Virus record (IMG/VR): IMGVR_UViG_3300030107_005380
Coordinates: 1 to 21,129 of that record
Direction: 5' to 3' (one strand)
Source of the DNA: a virus
Length of the DNA: 21,129 bases
Shown here: positions 1-7,007 of the stretch, in pieces
Layout of the letters: every line of letters begins with the position of its first letter
Numbering within the stretch: the first letter of the stretch is position 1
Position numbers and translations under genes: made by a program
Notes under the pieces: model-generated
Seen by the model: the letters and a program-made list of their open reading frames with translations, nothing else
Told to the model about the DNA's origin: nothing
Database searches by the model: none

Positions 1-387
1 AAATCCATTTTGAGCTGCTGTTGGCGTAGGTTTGATTTCAACCTTGTTATCTCTTATAAAAAAAGCTGGATCATCTGCTGTTGCATAATAGTTACTAGCA
101 GTTGAATCTTCAGTCAAATGTCCATACTGTGGATCAACTGCCCTACATGGTATATCATAACTTCCATTATTACGAGTGCAATAAAGTATCTTTCCAATAG
201 TAGATGTATCAAGGTCTAAAGTTGTAGGAGAATTAGTTAAAGTTGATTTGTCACTACATTTTTCTTGAAGACCTTCAGGCAACTGTTGTATAATCTCTCT
301 TATACCATCTACAGCCCATTGATCACAAGCAGTTTGATCTATAGTGCCACCAACAAGCTCAGTTATCTGTGCATCAAAATTAGCCAT
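1..387 (-). CDS. Putative virion structural (neck/connector-like) protein, partial
   Basis: Only the first 129 codons are present; the reading frame is open at the window edge, so the C-terminus lies outside. The ATG at 387 overlaps the stop of the upstream gene as TAATG, which fixes the start. The N-terminus begins MANFDAQITELVGG, followed by a helical stretch with REIIQQLP. It then becomes mixed alpha/beta, with motifs such as TIGKILYC and FFIRDNKVEIKP. It is the next gene after the small virion-associated genes in the leftward late operon. Proteins starting MANFDAQ-, placed after the capsid genes, are familiar to me from marine phages as structural proteins, often near the neck or tail connector. 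That role is an inference from position and general appearance; I see no catalytic motif. Confidence 0.6.
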   Translation of the reverse strand, partial: MANFDAQITELVGGTIDQTACDQWAVDGIREIIQQLPEGLQEKCSDKSTLTNSPTTLDLDTSTIGKILYCTRNNGSYDIPCRAVDPQYGHLTEDSTASNYYATADDPAFFIRDNKVEIKPTPTAAQNGF

Positions 388-596
388 TATCTAGCATTCC
401 TTTCTGCTATATCTTTATCTATTGTAGTTTGATTAAACTCTATTTTAGTAGTACCAGACCAAGTATTACGCATATTAACATGATTACGTGTATCATCATG
501 ATCCTTAACATAATGACCACAATCACATTTCATCTCTGCTTTAGTTTCACACTCTACCTTACTATTGCATCTGTGACAATAAAATATTATAGCCAT
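387..596 (-). CDS. Small zinc-knuckle protein of the late operon
   Basis: A 69-residue protein. The N-terminal half carries a clustered metal-binding set: C7 and C10 (CHRC), C16, then C24, C26 and H28 (CDCGH), consistent with a compact zinc ribbon or knuckle. The C-terminal half is polar, with RNTWSGTTKIEFN. The ATG directly follows the TAA of the upstream gene (TAAATG), and its own TAA overlaps the ATG of the next gene, so it is translated as part of the late operon. I recognise no named family. Possible roles are a small virion component or an assembly factor. The metal site is visible; its function is unknown. Confidence 0.7.
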   Translation of the reverse strand: MAIIFYCHRCNSKVECETKAEMKCDCGHYVKDHDDTRNHVNMRNTWSGTTKIEFNQTTIDKDIAERNAR

Positions 597-1103
597 TTAT
601 TTTTTACCCTTTTTCTTTTTAATTGCTTTATTCTCCTTATCCCAATATTCTTTATAACTTTTCTTTATGGCTTCTTTACGCCCAACTGTCTTCACAACAT
701 CCGTTATGTTATATGGTTTATCTGGCTTATCATGCTTAGTGCCTCTTTTAGGCGTAAACTTTATTCTTCCTTCAAGAGCACCTTTTACTTCCTCCCCTAC
801 AGATTCCTTCCAATGCTTTTCAAGTGCTTTTTTACTTGTATCACGTACTTTTCCACCTTTATCATACTTTTCTGTATCAGGCATTGATTGAGTTCTATCT
901 TGTGCATTTGAAATTGGAATACCCATATTCTCTGTGGATTGTTCTTGCATATTCTTTTGTTCTACAAGCTCTTTAGCTTTCTCCATTCCAATACCTTCTT
1001 CATTTCTTGCAGAAAATGGATCAACATTCCCACCATATTTGTATTTATCTTTTTTAGGAGGTCTTCCAACTTGACTTCCATATGTTCCTTTTCCTTGTGG
1101 CAT
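597..1103 (-). CDS. Lysine-rich putative virion protein, MPQGKGTYG family
   Basis: A protein of 168 residues, very rich in Lys, Glu and Gly. I chose the ATG at 1103 rather than the longer frame starting at 1133. Its A is shared with the TAA of the upstream gene (TAATG), a GAGG Shine-Dalgarno lies about eight bases upstream, and the N-terminus MPQGKGTYGSQVGRPPKK matches a start I recall from marine phage proteins. The body has low-complexity segments with two KYGG/KGGK turns (KYKYGGNVDPFSARNEE and DKGGKVRDTSK) and a strongly basic tail ending KKKKGKK. No enzyme motif is seen. Its place among capsid genes and its composition suggest a DNA-contacting virion or assembly protein, which is an inference. 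Confidence 0.75.
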   Translation of the reverse strand: MPQGKGTYGSQVGRPPKKDKYKYGGNVDPFSARNEEGIGMEKAKELVEQKNMQEQSTENMGIPISNAQDRTQSMPDTEKYDKGGKVRDTSKKALEKHWKESVGEEVKGALEGRIKFTPKRGTKHDKPDKPYNITDVVKTVGRKEAIKKSYKEYWDKENKAIKKKKGKK

Positions 1104-1636
1104 TATCTTTTCCTCGCATCTGTTGATGGCCAATTAAACATTCCACCATCATTAGATGAAGATTCTACCTTGCCACCATGACTATATTCTTCTTTGTTGG
1201 GCTCTGGTGATGTTACTTTTGTAATAGCCTTACTAGCAGTTTTTTCCTTTTCTTTTTTAACATCATCAGCTGTTTTGCCAGAATATTTACGACCTTGCCA
1301 TGTAAAATCTTTGCCCTTGGCTGCCTTAAATGCCTCACGAAATGATTGAGCATCTTTAGACTTTTTGCCATATTTTATATATTCACCACCCTTTGTAGAC
1401 TTGACTCCTTTAATATCTTTCTTCTTTCCAATATCACCTGTCTCTTTTGCCTTAGACTTCTTTTTAGCCTTTTCTTTCATATCTTTAGGTGCTTTTTGAT
1501 ACCATTTTAAGCCAGCCTCTTTTCTATAAGCCTTTTTAAGCTTTCTTGCTTTTTTTCTTTCTTCAGCTCTCTTCTTATTTGCTTTTGCTCTTTCTTTTGC
1601 TTTTTTATCTGAAGCAGTTTGATCTATTGCAGCCAT
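1103..1636 (-). CDS. Basic putative virion protein with SFREAF..FTWQGRKY motif
   Basis: A 177-residue protein. The first 75 residues are almost entirely Lys/Arg/Ala/Glu and look like a long charged helix or disordered arm. Then comes KGGEYIKYGKKSKDAQSFRE, leading to AFKAAKGKDFTWQGRKYS around residues 95-120. This F-R-x-A-F ... F-x-W-x-G-x-x-Y element is a short module I recall at the end of many marine phage late-operon proteins of unknown function. After it comes a Ser/Gly-rich tail with SHGGKVESSSNDGGMF. Start ATG at 1636 directly follows the upstream stop (TAAATG). Likely a capsid- or DNA-associated small structural protein; the function of the motif is not known to me. Confidence 0.75.
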   Translation of the reverse strand: MAAIDQTASDKKAKERAKANKKRAEERKKARKLKKAYRKEAGLKWYQKAPKDMKEKAKKKSKAKETGDIGKKKDIKGVKSTKGGEYIKYGKKSKDAQSFREAFKAAKGKDFTWQGRKYSGKTADDVKKEKEKTASKAITKVTSPEPNKEEYSHGGKVESSSNDGGMFNWPSTDARKR

Positions 1637-2068
1637 TTATTTTAATCTCCTATTTCTAGCATCAGACAATGGTAAGTCTCCATGCTTGTTAATATATTCT
1701 AATGTATCTAATGTATTTTGATTAACAGAATCTTTCCTTATTATAAACTCGCCACCTTCTGCTTCAATTGGTATACCACCTTCTTCATGGGAATCACCAA
1801 CCAAAGTACCACCTTCGTATTCTTTCATATTATATCCACCCATTTCAAAATCCTCTCTTTCTGATCCTTTTAATCTACTTTTTTCTTTTTTACCTTTGTT
1901 TTTGCTAGATTCTTTAAATCCAGTAATTTTTCCATCATCATGGGATGCATCTAAACCATCTCCATTTCCATATGTGCCTTTATCTCTATTAAATTCATTT
2001 AACTTAGCACGATATGCTGATCTATGTTTTTGAAATTTTTCATACTCATCTTTATAATCTCTACCCAC
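1637..2068 (-). CDS. Small late protein: degenerate HNH-like N-terminus plus GGEFII motif
   Basis: A 143-residue protein starting at GTG 2068. The start shares its G with the upstream TAG stop (TAGTG) and is preceded by a strong GGAGGAGG Shine-Dalgarno inside the previous gene. The N-terminus GRDYKDEYEKFQKHR, followed by NRDKGTYGNGDGLDASHDDG and a basic stretch, resembles small marine phage HNH-like proteins (pattern RDY..EY..F ... GDG.DVDH). The expected D-H core reads DASHDDG, so nuclease activity is doubtful. The C-terminal half has GGTLVGDSHEEGGIPIEAEG leading into GEFIIRKDSVN, a Gly-turn motif I recall from tail and other virion proteins. It looks like a composite structural protein; this reading is tentative. 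Confidence 0.7.
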   Translation of the reverse strand: MGRDYKDEYEKFQKHRSAYRAKLNEFNRDKGTYGNGDGLDASHDDGKITGFKESSKNKGKKEKSRLKGSEREDFEMGGYNMKEYEGGTLVGDSHEEGGIPIEAEGGEFIIRKDSVNQNTLDTLEYINKHGDLPLSDARNRRLK

Positions 2069-2211
2069 TATCTTAATCCTCCTCCACCTCGCTTGCGACC
2101 TCTGTATTGTTTACCTCTTTTTCTATTTGCCTCTATTTTCTCAGGAGGCATTGCAACGATAACAGGTTCGTTAGTTAAAAGTGTTGATAATATAAGTGCC
2201 TTAATAATCAT
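2068..2211 (-). CDS. 47-residue hydrophobic-basic miniprotein downstream of capsid genes
   Basis: A short frame not obvious in a simple ORF scan. ATG at 2211, TAG at 2070-2068. The N-terminal 20 residues are hydrophobic (MIIKALILSTLL, then PVIVAMPPEK). The C-terminal half is strongly basic and ends RGKQYRGRKRGGGGLR. The stop shares its G with the GTG of the next gene, and the codons for the final glycines form that gene's GGAGGAGG ribosome binding site, which supports the frame being genuinely used. The Shine-Dalgarno of this gene itself is weak. It fills an otherwise unexplained gap between two late genes. It could bind nucleic acid or membrane; no family is recognised. Confidence 0.65.
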   Translation of the reverse strand: MIIKALILSTLLTNEPVIVAMPPEKIEANRKRGKQYRGRKRGGGGLR

Positions 2212-2230
2212 AATTTTTATTAGCTTGTTT

Positions 2231-2258
2231 GGGGCAAGCCCTTTATACGACCTGCCCC
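2231..2258 (-). other. GC-rich hairpin between capsid accessory gene and miniprotein
   Basis: On the minus strand GGGGCAGG pairs with CTTGCCCC around a 12-base loop, giving seven of eight pairs in a strongly AT-rich context. It lies in the largest gap of the late operon, between the stop at 2298 and the ATG at 2211. No U-tract follows on either strand, so it does not look like a Rho-independent terminator. It may protect or process the 3' end of the abundant capsid mRNA. Confidence 0.45.
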
Positions 2259-2297
2259 ACAGTAAGCAATCCTGTTAACCCTTATTTATTTGGGTCA

Positions 2298-2780
2298 TTA
2301 AGCACTAGCAGACTCAGTAATTAATGCTGTGCCTACAACAACAGCAGAATAACCACTAAGATGCCAATTTGTACCATCACATAGAAAGGTTAACCTTAAC
2401 CCTTCTGTTGCTTGTGAAGCTGATCCATCAACAGTTACTTTAGATAAACCATCAACATCAAGAACAGTACTATTAGCACCACCACGAACAACATATCCAT
2501 ATATATCAATATCATTATCGCCAGTTGTGACAGCAAAGTCTGCATCATCGTCACAATTAGCAGTATAGATAAACTCATAATAACATCCAGCAGAACTAGC
2601 TGCTGCAGGAAGAGTTATGGTTACATTGTTATCAACAGCAGACATGTCTACTAAAAATATTGTACCAGACTCTTCAGCAAGTAAAGTTCTTGTTGTTGCT
2701 GCTACATTATTAATATAGTCAATTGCTATTTTTTTTGTGTTATATAGATCGCTATTGCTATTTAGTATATCACTTCTCAT
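2298..2780 (-). CDS. Beta-rich capsid accessory / fibre-like protein
   Basis: A 160-residue protein directly downstream of the major capsid gene, with a clear AAGGAG Shine-Dalgarno that overlaps the capsid stop codon. After a short N-terminal segment (about residues 1-32) it is Gly/Ala/Thr/Asp-rich with alternating beta pattern: SGTIFLVDMSAVDNNVTITL, PAAASSAGCYYEFIY, GDNDIDIYGYV, and LRLTFLCDGTNWHLSGYSAV near the end. The TITLPAA..AG..Y.F sequence is typical of jelly-roll or beta-sandwich decoration, head-fibre and tail-fibre proteins. Position next to the capsid protein favours a decoration or head-fibre role. Family assignment is by general resemblance only. Confidence 0.65.
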   Translation of the reverse strand: MRSDILNSNSDLYNTKKIAIDYINNVAATTRTLLAEESGTIFLVDMSAVDNNVTITLPAAASSAGCYYEFIYTANCDDDADFAVTTGDNDIDIYGYVVRGGANSTVLDVDGLSKVTVDGSASQATEGLRLTFLCDGTNWHLSGYSAVVVGTALITESASA

Positions 2781-2792
2781 ATTATAATCTCC

Positions 2793-4148
2793 TTATAGGT
2801 CTGTGAATGAATACAAAGCGTGAGTCTCTGGAATAGTAATTTCTAAACCAGCTTCCGTAACGATCATATCTTTACGTAAGTCTTCATCAGCTTGTTGTAC
2901 ATTCGTTATAATGTGAGTATCACGATTCAATCCGTTGCCCACGAGAGGACGATAAGCTACTTGATCTAAATCAATAAGTGCCATATATCCACTTGAAATA
3001 CCTCTAAATAATGGCTCTGCCACTAATGAAAGGTCTCCATGAATAGTGTTTATCTGCATTATTGAATGACCAAATGAGCCATTACGCTCTTTAGCACTCC
3101 AGTTATAACGCTGTTCTCCACCAAGCTCCATGTTGTTATCAACAAAGCCACCGATCTTGTTAAAGAAAGTTAAAACTGGACGACTTGCTAAGGCAAGTTT
3201 TCCCTTATTTCCACCACGTGCTGGATCGAATACTGTTTCAAAATCACTAAGAAGTGAATCATAAGTAACATTGCCAGATGCTTGGCTAAACATATATGCA
3301 TTACCTGATGTATATGAGGCACTACCACTTGCAACTGCCGTTGCAGATGATAATATATGTCCAACTATGCCTTCTGAGTATTGAACACTATTACTACGTG
3401 CTCTCATTCCAAAAAGCATTGCTCTTTCGATGTCAACTTTATGTTCTCTTAGTTTTAAATTCCAGATACGATTCCATTCGTTTGCATATCCTCTATAATT
3501 AGTAGCAATTGCAGTATTTGTCATTTCAGCTGCTGTTTTAAAGATTTGGGTATACCCATAATCATCGTCTAATTGACTAGACCAAACATCAGGAGAACCT
3601 GACCCTTCTGCAAAAGAAGTACCAATTATTTGGCAATTATCATTATCAGCGATATGATCATGATCAGTTTCATTAGTTGATCCTGTTTCTGCAATTGCTC
3701 TTGCAGTAACAGTAGTGTCAGCACTATTATGTGTAACACCTTCAACCCTAAAGTTAACCATAGAATCACCATCACTTGTTGAAACTGCGAATACCATTCC
3801 TTTTACAAGAAATTTAACTGCATTTGCAGAGCCTTCATCAACAATTAGTGTGTATGTAGAATCTACAGCTACATCACTTATTGCTGTTCCTTTGATTTGA
3901 AAGCTTCTACTTGTCCAATCAATCTTAGAACGATTTTCTAAGAAACGAAAAACTGGATCATTAGTAGGTACTTTTGCCACTTTATTAAGATATACAAAAA
4001 ATGGAGATTCATCTGGAGTAAGTTCGGCAACTCTGTCGCCAAAATTATGTATTCTACGTAAATCAGCTGATGCACCAACTGCTGCTGGTACAGTGTTACC
4101 AGTTTGATCTACATTATAAGAATACAATGTTCCTGTTTGATTAGCCAT
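2793..4148 (-). CDS. Major capsid protein (HK97-fold, predicted)
   Basis: A 451-residue protein at the expected place, immediately after portal and scaffold genes, with a strong AAAGGAG Shine-Dalgarno before ATG 4148. Residues about 28-70 carry ADLRRIHNFGDRVAELTPDE and SPFFVYLNKV, the type of N-terminal signature (LR.i..F.DRV.eLtP.esPF) I associate with the capsid proteins of marine tailed phages and the SU10/DUF5309-like group. The rest is Gly/Thr/Ala-rich mixed sequence with a long helix-forming stretch (NEWNRIWNLKLREHKVDIER) that would fit a spine helix. The C-terminal region contains IPETHALYSFTDL. Size and context make the assignment firm even though the exact family is not proven. Confidence 0.85.
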   Translation of the reverse strand: MANQTGTLYSYNVDQTGNTVPAAVGASADLRRIHNFGDRVAELTPDESPFFVYLNKVAKVPTNDPVFRFLENRSKIDWTSRSFQIKGTAISDVAVDSTYTLIVDEGSANAVKFLVKGMVFAVSTSDGDSMVNFRVEGVTHNSADTTVTARAIAETGSTNETDHDHIADNDNCQIIGTSFAEGSGSPDVWSSQLDDDYGYTQIFKTAAEMTNTAIATNYRGYANEWNRIWNLKLREHKVDIERAMLFGMRARSNSVQYSEGIVGHILSSATAVASGSASYTSGNAYMFSQASGNVTYDSLLSDFETVFDPARGGNKGKLALASRPVLTFFNKIGGFVDNNMELGGEQRYNWSAKERNGSFGHSIMQINTIHGDLSLVAEPLFRGISSGYMALIDLDQVAYRPLVGNGLNRDTHIITNVQQADEDLRKDMIVTEAGLEITIPETHALYSFTDL

Positions 4149-4175
4149 TGCTATTCTCCTTTTTTATTGTATTAT

Positions 4176-4919
4176 TTATGGTATCTTATTTCCAACTCTA
4201 GCTGCTCCTAAAACACCTTCCCATAACGATTCGTCTTCATTCTTCCTCGCAGGTTGCTGACCTTGTAATACGCCTGCTGCCTGTGGGGATGATTGTGTTT
4301 GACGAATCCTATCTAAAGGGTTCTCTCTTTGACCATCTTGAGCTGGACTAGAGACTGCTTGCCACATTTTTAGTACATTATCCAAGCCATATTCTGATGG
4401 ATGTTTGTCAGCAAATTCAAAGAAAGAATTAATTTGTTCTTCGTTTAAACCCCTAGAGGTCAATTCAGATTTTAAATTAACTTGTCCTTGTTGTTGCTTT
4501 ATTCCACCTACAGCATTTTCAACTGCACCATTTACTGTGTCTTGCATCTCTTGCATCCTAAATTTATAGGATTTTGATGATGGGTCATTATAGGCTTCCC
4601 ATGGATCGAACTCATCAGGTTTTAATGCAATACGATTATCTTGAGTATTTGGTTGACCACCTATTTCTCCAACTAAGTTTTGTACTAAGTCTGGACGTGA
4701 TTCCAAAAATTTCCCAACTTTCTCATATTGTTTTAACTGTTGATTTTCTGCATAGAGTTTATCCTTCTCAGATTGGTGGTACTTAGCTTGAGCCTCCCAA
4801 TCTGTAGTAGAACTCTCTTGCACTTCTGTTCCTTCATCTTGCCCTACTTCCAATGAATTATGTTGACCAGTTGCCTGATTCATTTCATCGAAAGCGATAT
4901 TGTCTTGTTCATTAGACAT
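4176..4919 (-). CDS. Capsid scaffolding protein
   Basis: A 247-residue, strongly acidic and Gln-rich protein between portal and major capsid genes, the classic scaffold position. The first 35 residues are acidic and disordered (MSNEQDNIAFDEMNQ). Residues about 40-70 form a likely coiled coil (WEAQAKYHQSEKDKLYAENQ). The middle holds Gln-rich helices, and residues 130-190 have short helices with LNEEQINSFFEFADKHP. The C-terminus is basic-polar, ending GAARVGNKIP, as is usual for scaffold tails that touch the capsid protein. Shine-Dalgarno GGGAG precedes ATG 4919. No protease motif is visible, so scaffold removal mode cannot be told. Confidence 0.8.
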   Translation of the reverse strand: MSNEQDNIAFDEMNQATGQHNSLEVGQDEGTEVQESSTTDWEAQAKYHQSEKDKLYAENQQLKQYEKVGKFLESRPDLVQNLVGEIGGQPNTQDNRIALKPDEFDPWEAYNDPSSKSYKFRMQEMQDTVNGAVENAVGGIKQQQGQVNLKSELTSRGLNEEQINSFFEFADKHPSEYGLDNVLKMWQAVSSPAQDGQRENPLDRIRQTQSSPQAAGVLQGQQPARKNEDESLWEGVLGAARVGNKIP

Positions 4920-4939
4920 TGTTAACTCCCTTGTTATTG

Positions 4940-6970
4940 CTATTTCTCTAACTTTTGAGTTTGACTACGTTTCTTTTCTGCGTCTGTCGCTAAACGTAAT
5001 TTCTCAGTTTCGAGTTTAACAGCGTTAGATAATTTATCGACTGTAGCTCTATTTTTAGACTTGGAGTCAAGTTCACTTTCTTTGAGCTTACCTTTAAATT
5101 TCTCAACTTCAGTTCTTTTACGTGATGCAATTGATTCACGATGGGCTGTTTGTAAATCACCACTAAGCTTTTTAATCTCTTCTTGAGCTTGTTGTAATTG
5201 ACCTTGTAATTGTTGAACTTGATCAGTTCTCTGCATCACACCTTCTTTATCAAATATTTCTGTTTTCTTCAATGCTTCTACCTTATCAATAAGACCTTTT
5301 TCATAGGCTTCCATATATATGTTCCACTCACCCCATTTATTAGATGGCATTGTTGAGTTTCCTATTACACGTATGTCAAACGACCCAACAGCCAATTCAT
5401 TTTCAATTGATTGCAGGTCTTTAGTTTTGTCATCATATAGCCTCTTATTAACTGTATATTCTGTAATATCATTGTTTGGCTGTGTAATTCTAAATGTTTT
5501 CTTAAAATCATAATGAGATTTAGCTAAATGATACATTAGCTTGCCAAGTCTTTTTAAACTAGCTTCAACATCTCTTAGTTTAGACTTAGAGCGTCTCTGT
5601 CCAAAGTCTTCCATCATCATTGTTCCAGACGATGTCCTAGGAGCTGCTTCAGTATTTCCTTGTTGCATCTCAAATATTCCAATGTTTAAGTCGATGTAAT
5701 GTTCCACCATTTGAGGTAATTGCAATATAGAACCTGCTAATGGTTGTGGTGAAGGAAAATGAGGTTCTCCAAAAGAGGCGTCATACTCAATCGTTGCATT
5801 TGGATTCGCCCAATCACGTTCAAGTTCTTCTATATCTTGTACAGAGCCTTGTGGTATCAACAACTTCAAACCTGAAGATGCTTGTGCATGCGATGTTATT
5901 AATGACATTACTTTATTCAAGAACCTCTGAAATCCCTTGTTCTTACGAACATCACTCATTGGATAAGGAGTATTAGTCCAAATATTTGGTACAGGTACTA
6001 GTGGGAATATATTAGTATCTAATATTTTTTCATATAAAACAACTTGCCCAACTATACATGTACACTTAATTCTTGTTTGCTGAACTTCAACTAAATCAAA
6101 TAAACCTCTATCAAAAGCTTCTTGAGTTGAATCATCAGCCAATAACATGTCTAAGCCTTTTTTATCTAAGACTTTTTCAGTTCCACTTTGCATATCTGCA
6201 ACTCTATAGAATGGAACTTTGACTTTTCTAAAATCTTCTATTATTCTAAATTTTTCTGCCTTACTACCCCAATCATAGTCTTTTACAATATCTGGAGTAA
6301 ACGATCCTCCCTCTTGTCTATTTTGTGTTGATGGGTAATCCTCATCTGTAATAGCAAGATTTTCAATTTCATCAATTAATGCCTTACCATCAGCATCAGG
6401 TTCAGAAAGCATTGGGTATGCATCTAACAATTGATCTCTTGTAACTATTGTTGATAATTGCATTCCAGTAGCATCATCAAACCATTTGCTTCTACTATTA
6501 GGATCAACAACTACACGAAATGGATCAACATATGTAAATTTAACTTCACCACGTCCATAATCTTCTTCACTATCTATATATCCATAAAAGTATCCAATCC
6601 CTGCAACAGAGAAGTCATGTATGACTTGTTTAAAAACTTCATCCCCATCTGAGGTATCCCAAATATACTCTAGTATTGTTCTCCATACCATCGCCAATCT
6701 ATTATCAGAGTCCTCTCTGCCAACGGCAGAAAATTTTGGGGGCTTAGAAGTAATAATTGCTTTGAACTGCTCAATTGCAGCATATAACCTATCAATGGGT
6801 AGCCCCATTTGATTTCTCTCAGCAAGTTCTTTTGCCTCAGATTCTGAAAAATGATTGCCGAGATAGAAATCTATGTCCTCTCTGGCTTGAATATCCCAGT
6901 CAGACCTGGCATCATACCATTTACGCCAGCGTTCTTTTATCTCTTCACATCTTTTATCTTGTGGTATCAT
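4940..6970 (-). CDS. Portal protein
   Basis: A 676-residue protein just downstream of the large terminase. The N-terminus (IKERWRKWYDARSDWDIQAR, then EDIDFYLGNHF) and the segment FSVAGIGYFYGYIDSEEDYG leading to VKFTYVDPFRVVVDP are characteristic of P22-type and related portal proteins, where the V-DP-RV-VDP element marks the wing/stem region. Residues about 570-676 form a long charged coiled coil (QVQQLQGQLQQAQEEIKKLS onward) that could make the barrel or contact scaffold and packaged DNA. An in-frame stop lies shortly upstream of ATG 6970, fixing the start, although the Shine-Dalgarno is weak. A 37-base gap separates it from the terminase stop. Confidence 0.88.
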   Translation of the reverse strand: MIPQDKRCEEIKERWRKWYDARSDWDIQAREDIDFYLGNHFSESEAKELAERNQMGLPIDRLYAAIEQFKAIITSKPPKFSAVGREDSDNRLAMVWRTILEYIWDTSDGDEVFKQVIHDFSVAGIGYFYGYIDSEEDYGRGEVKFTYVDPFRVVVDPNSRSKWFDDATGMQLSTIVTRDQLLDAYPMLSEPDADGKALIDEIENLAITDEDYPSTQNRQEGGSFTPDIVKDYDWGSKAEKFRIIEDFRKVKVPFYRVADMQSGTEKVLDKKGLDMLLADDSTQEAFDRGLFDLVEVQQTRIKCTCIVGQVVLYEKILDTNIFPLVPVPNIWTNTPYPMSDVRKNKGFQRFLNKVMSLITSHAQASSGLKLLIPQGSVQDIEELERDWANPNATIEYDASFGEPHFPSPQPLAGSILQLPQMVEHYIDLNIGIFEMQQGNTEAAPRTSSGTMMMEDFGQRRSKSKLRDVEASLKRLGKLMYHLAKSHYDFKKTFRITQPNNDITEYTVNKRLYDDKTKDLQSIENELAVGSFDIRVIGNSTMPSNKWGEWNIYMEAYEKGLIDKVEALKKTEIFDKEGVMQRTDQVQQLQGQLQQAQEEIKKLSGDLQTAHRESIASRKRTEVEKFKGKLKESELDSKSKNRATVDKLSNAVKLETEKLRLATDAEKKRSQTQKLEK

Positions 6971-7007
6971 ATGGTAAATTTACTGAAATAATAGTCACAA
7001 ATACAAA

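Noticed and set aside
429-887. Long plus-strand frame across the late small genes, very Phe/Ile-rich
   Set aside because: It is the antisense shadow of the Lys/Glu-rich genes at 387-1103, whose starts are coupled to neighbouring stops.
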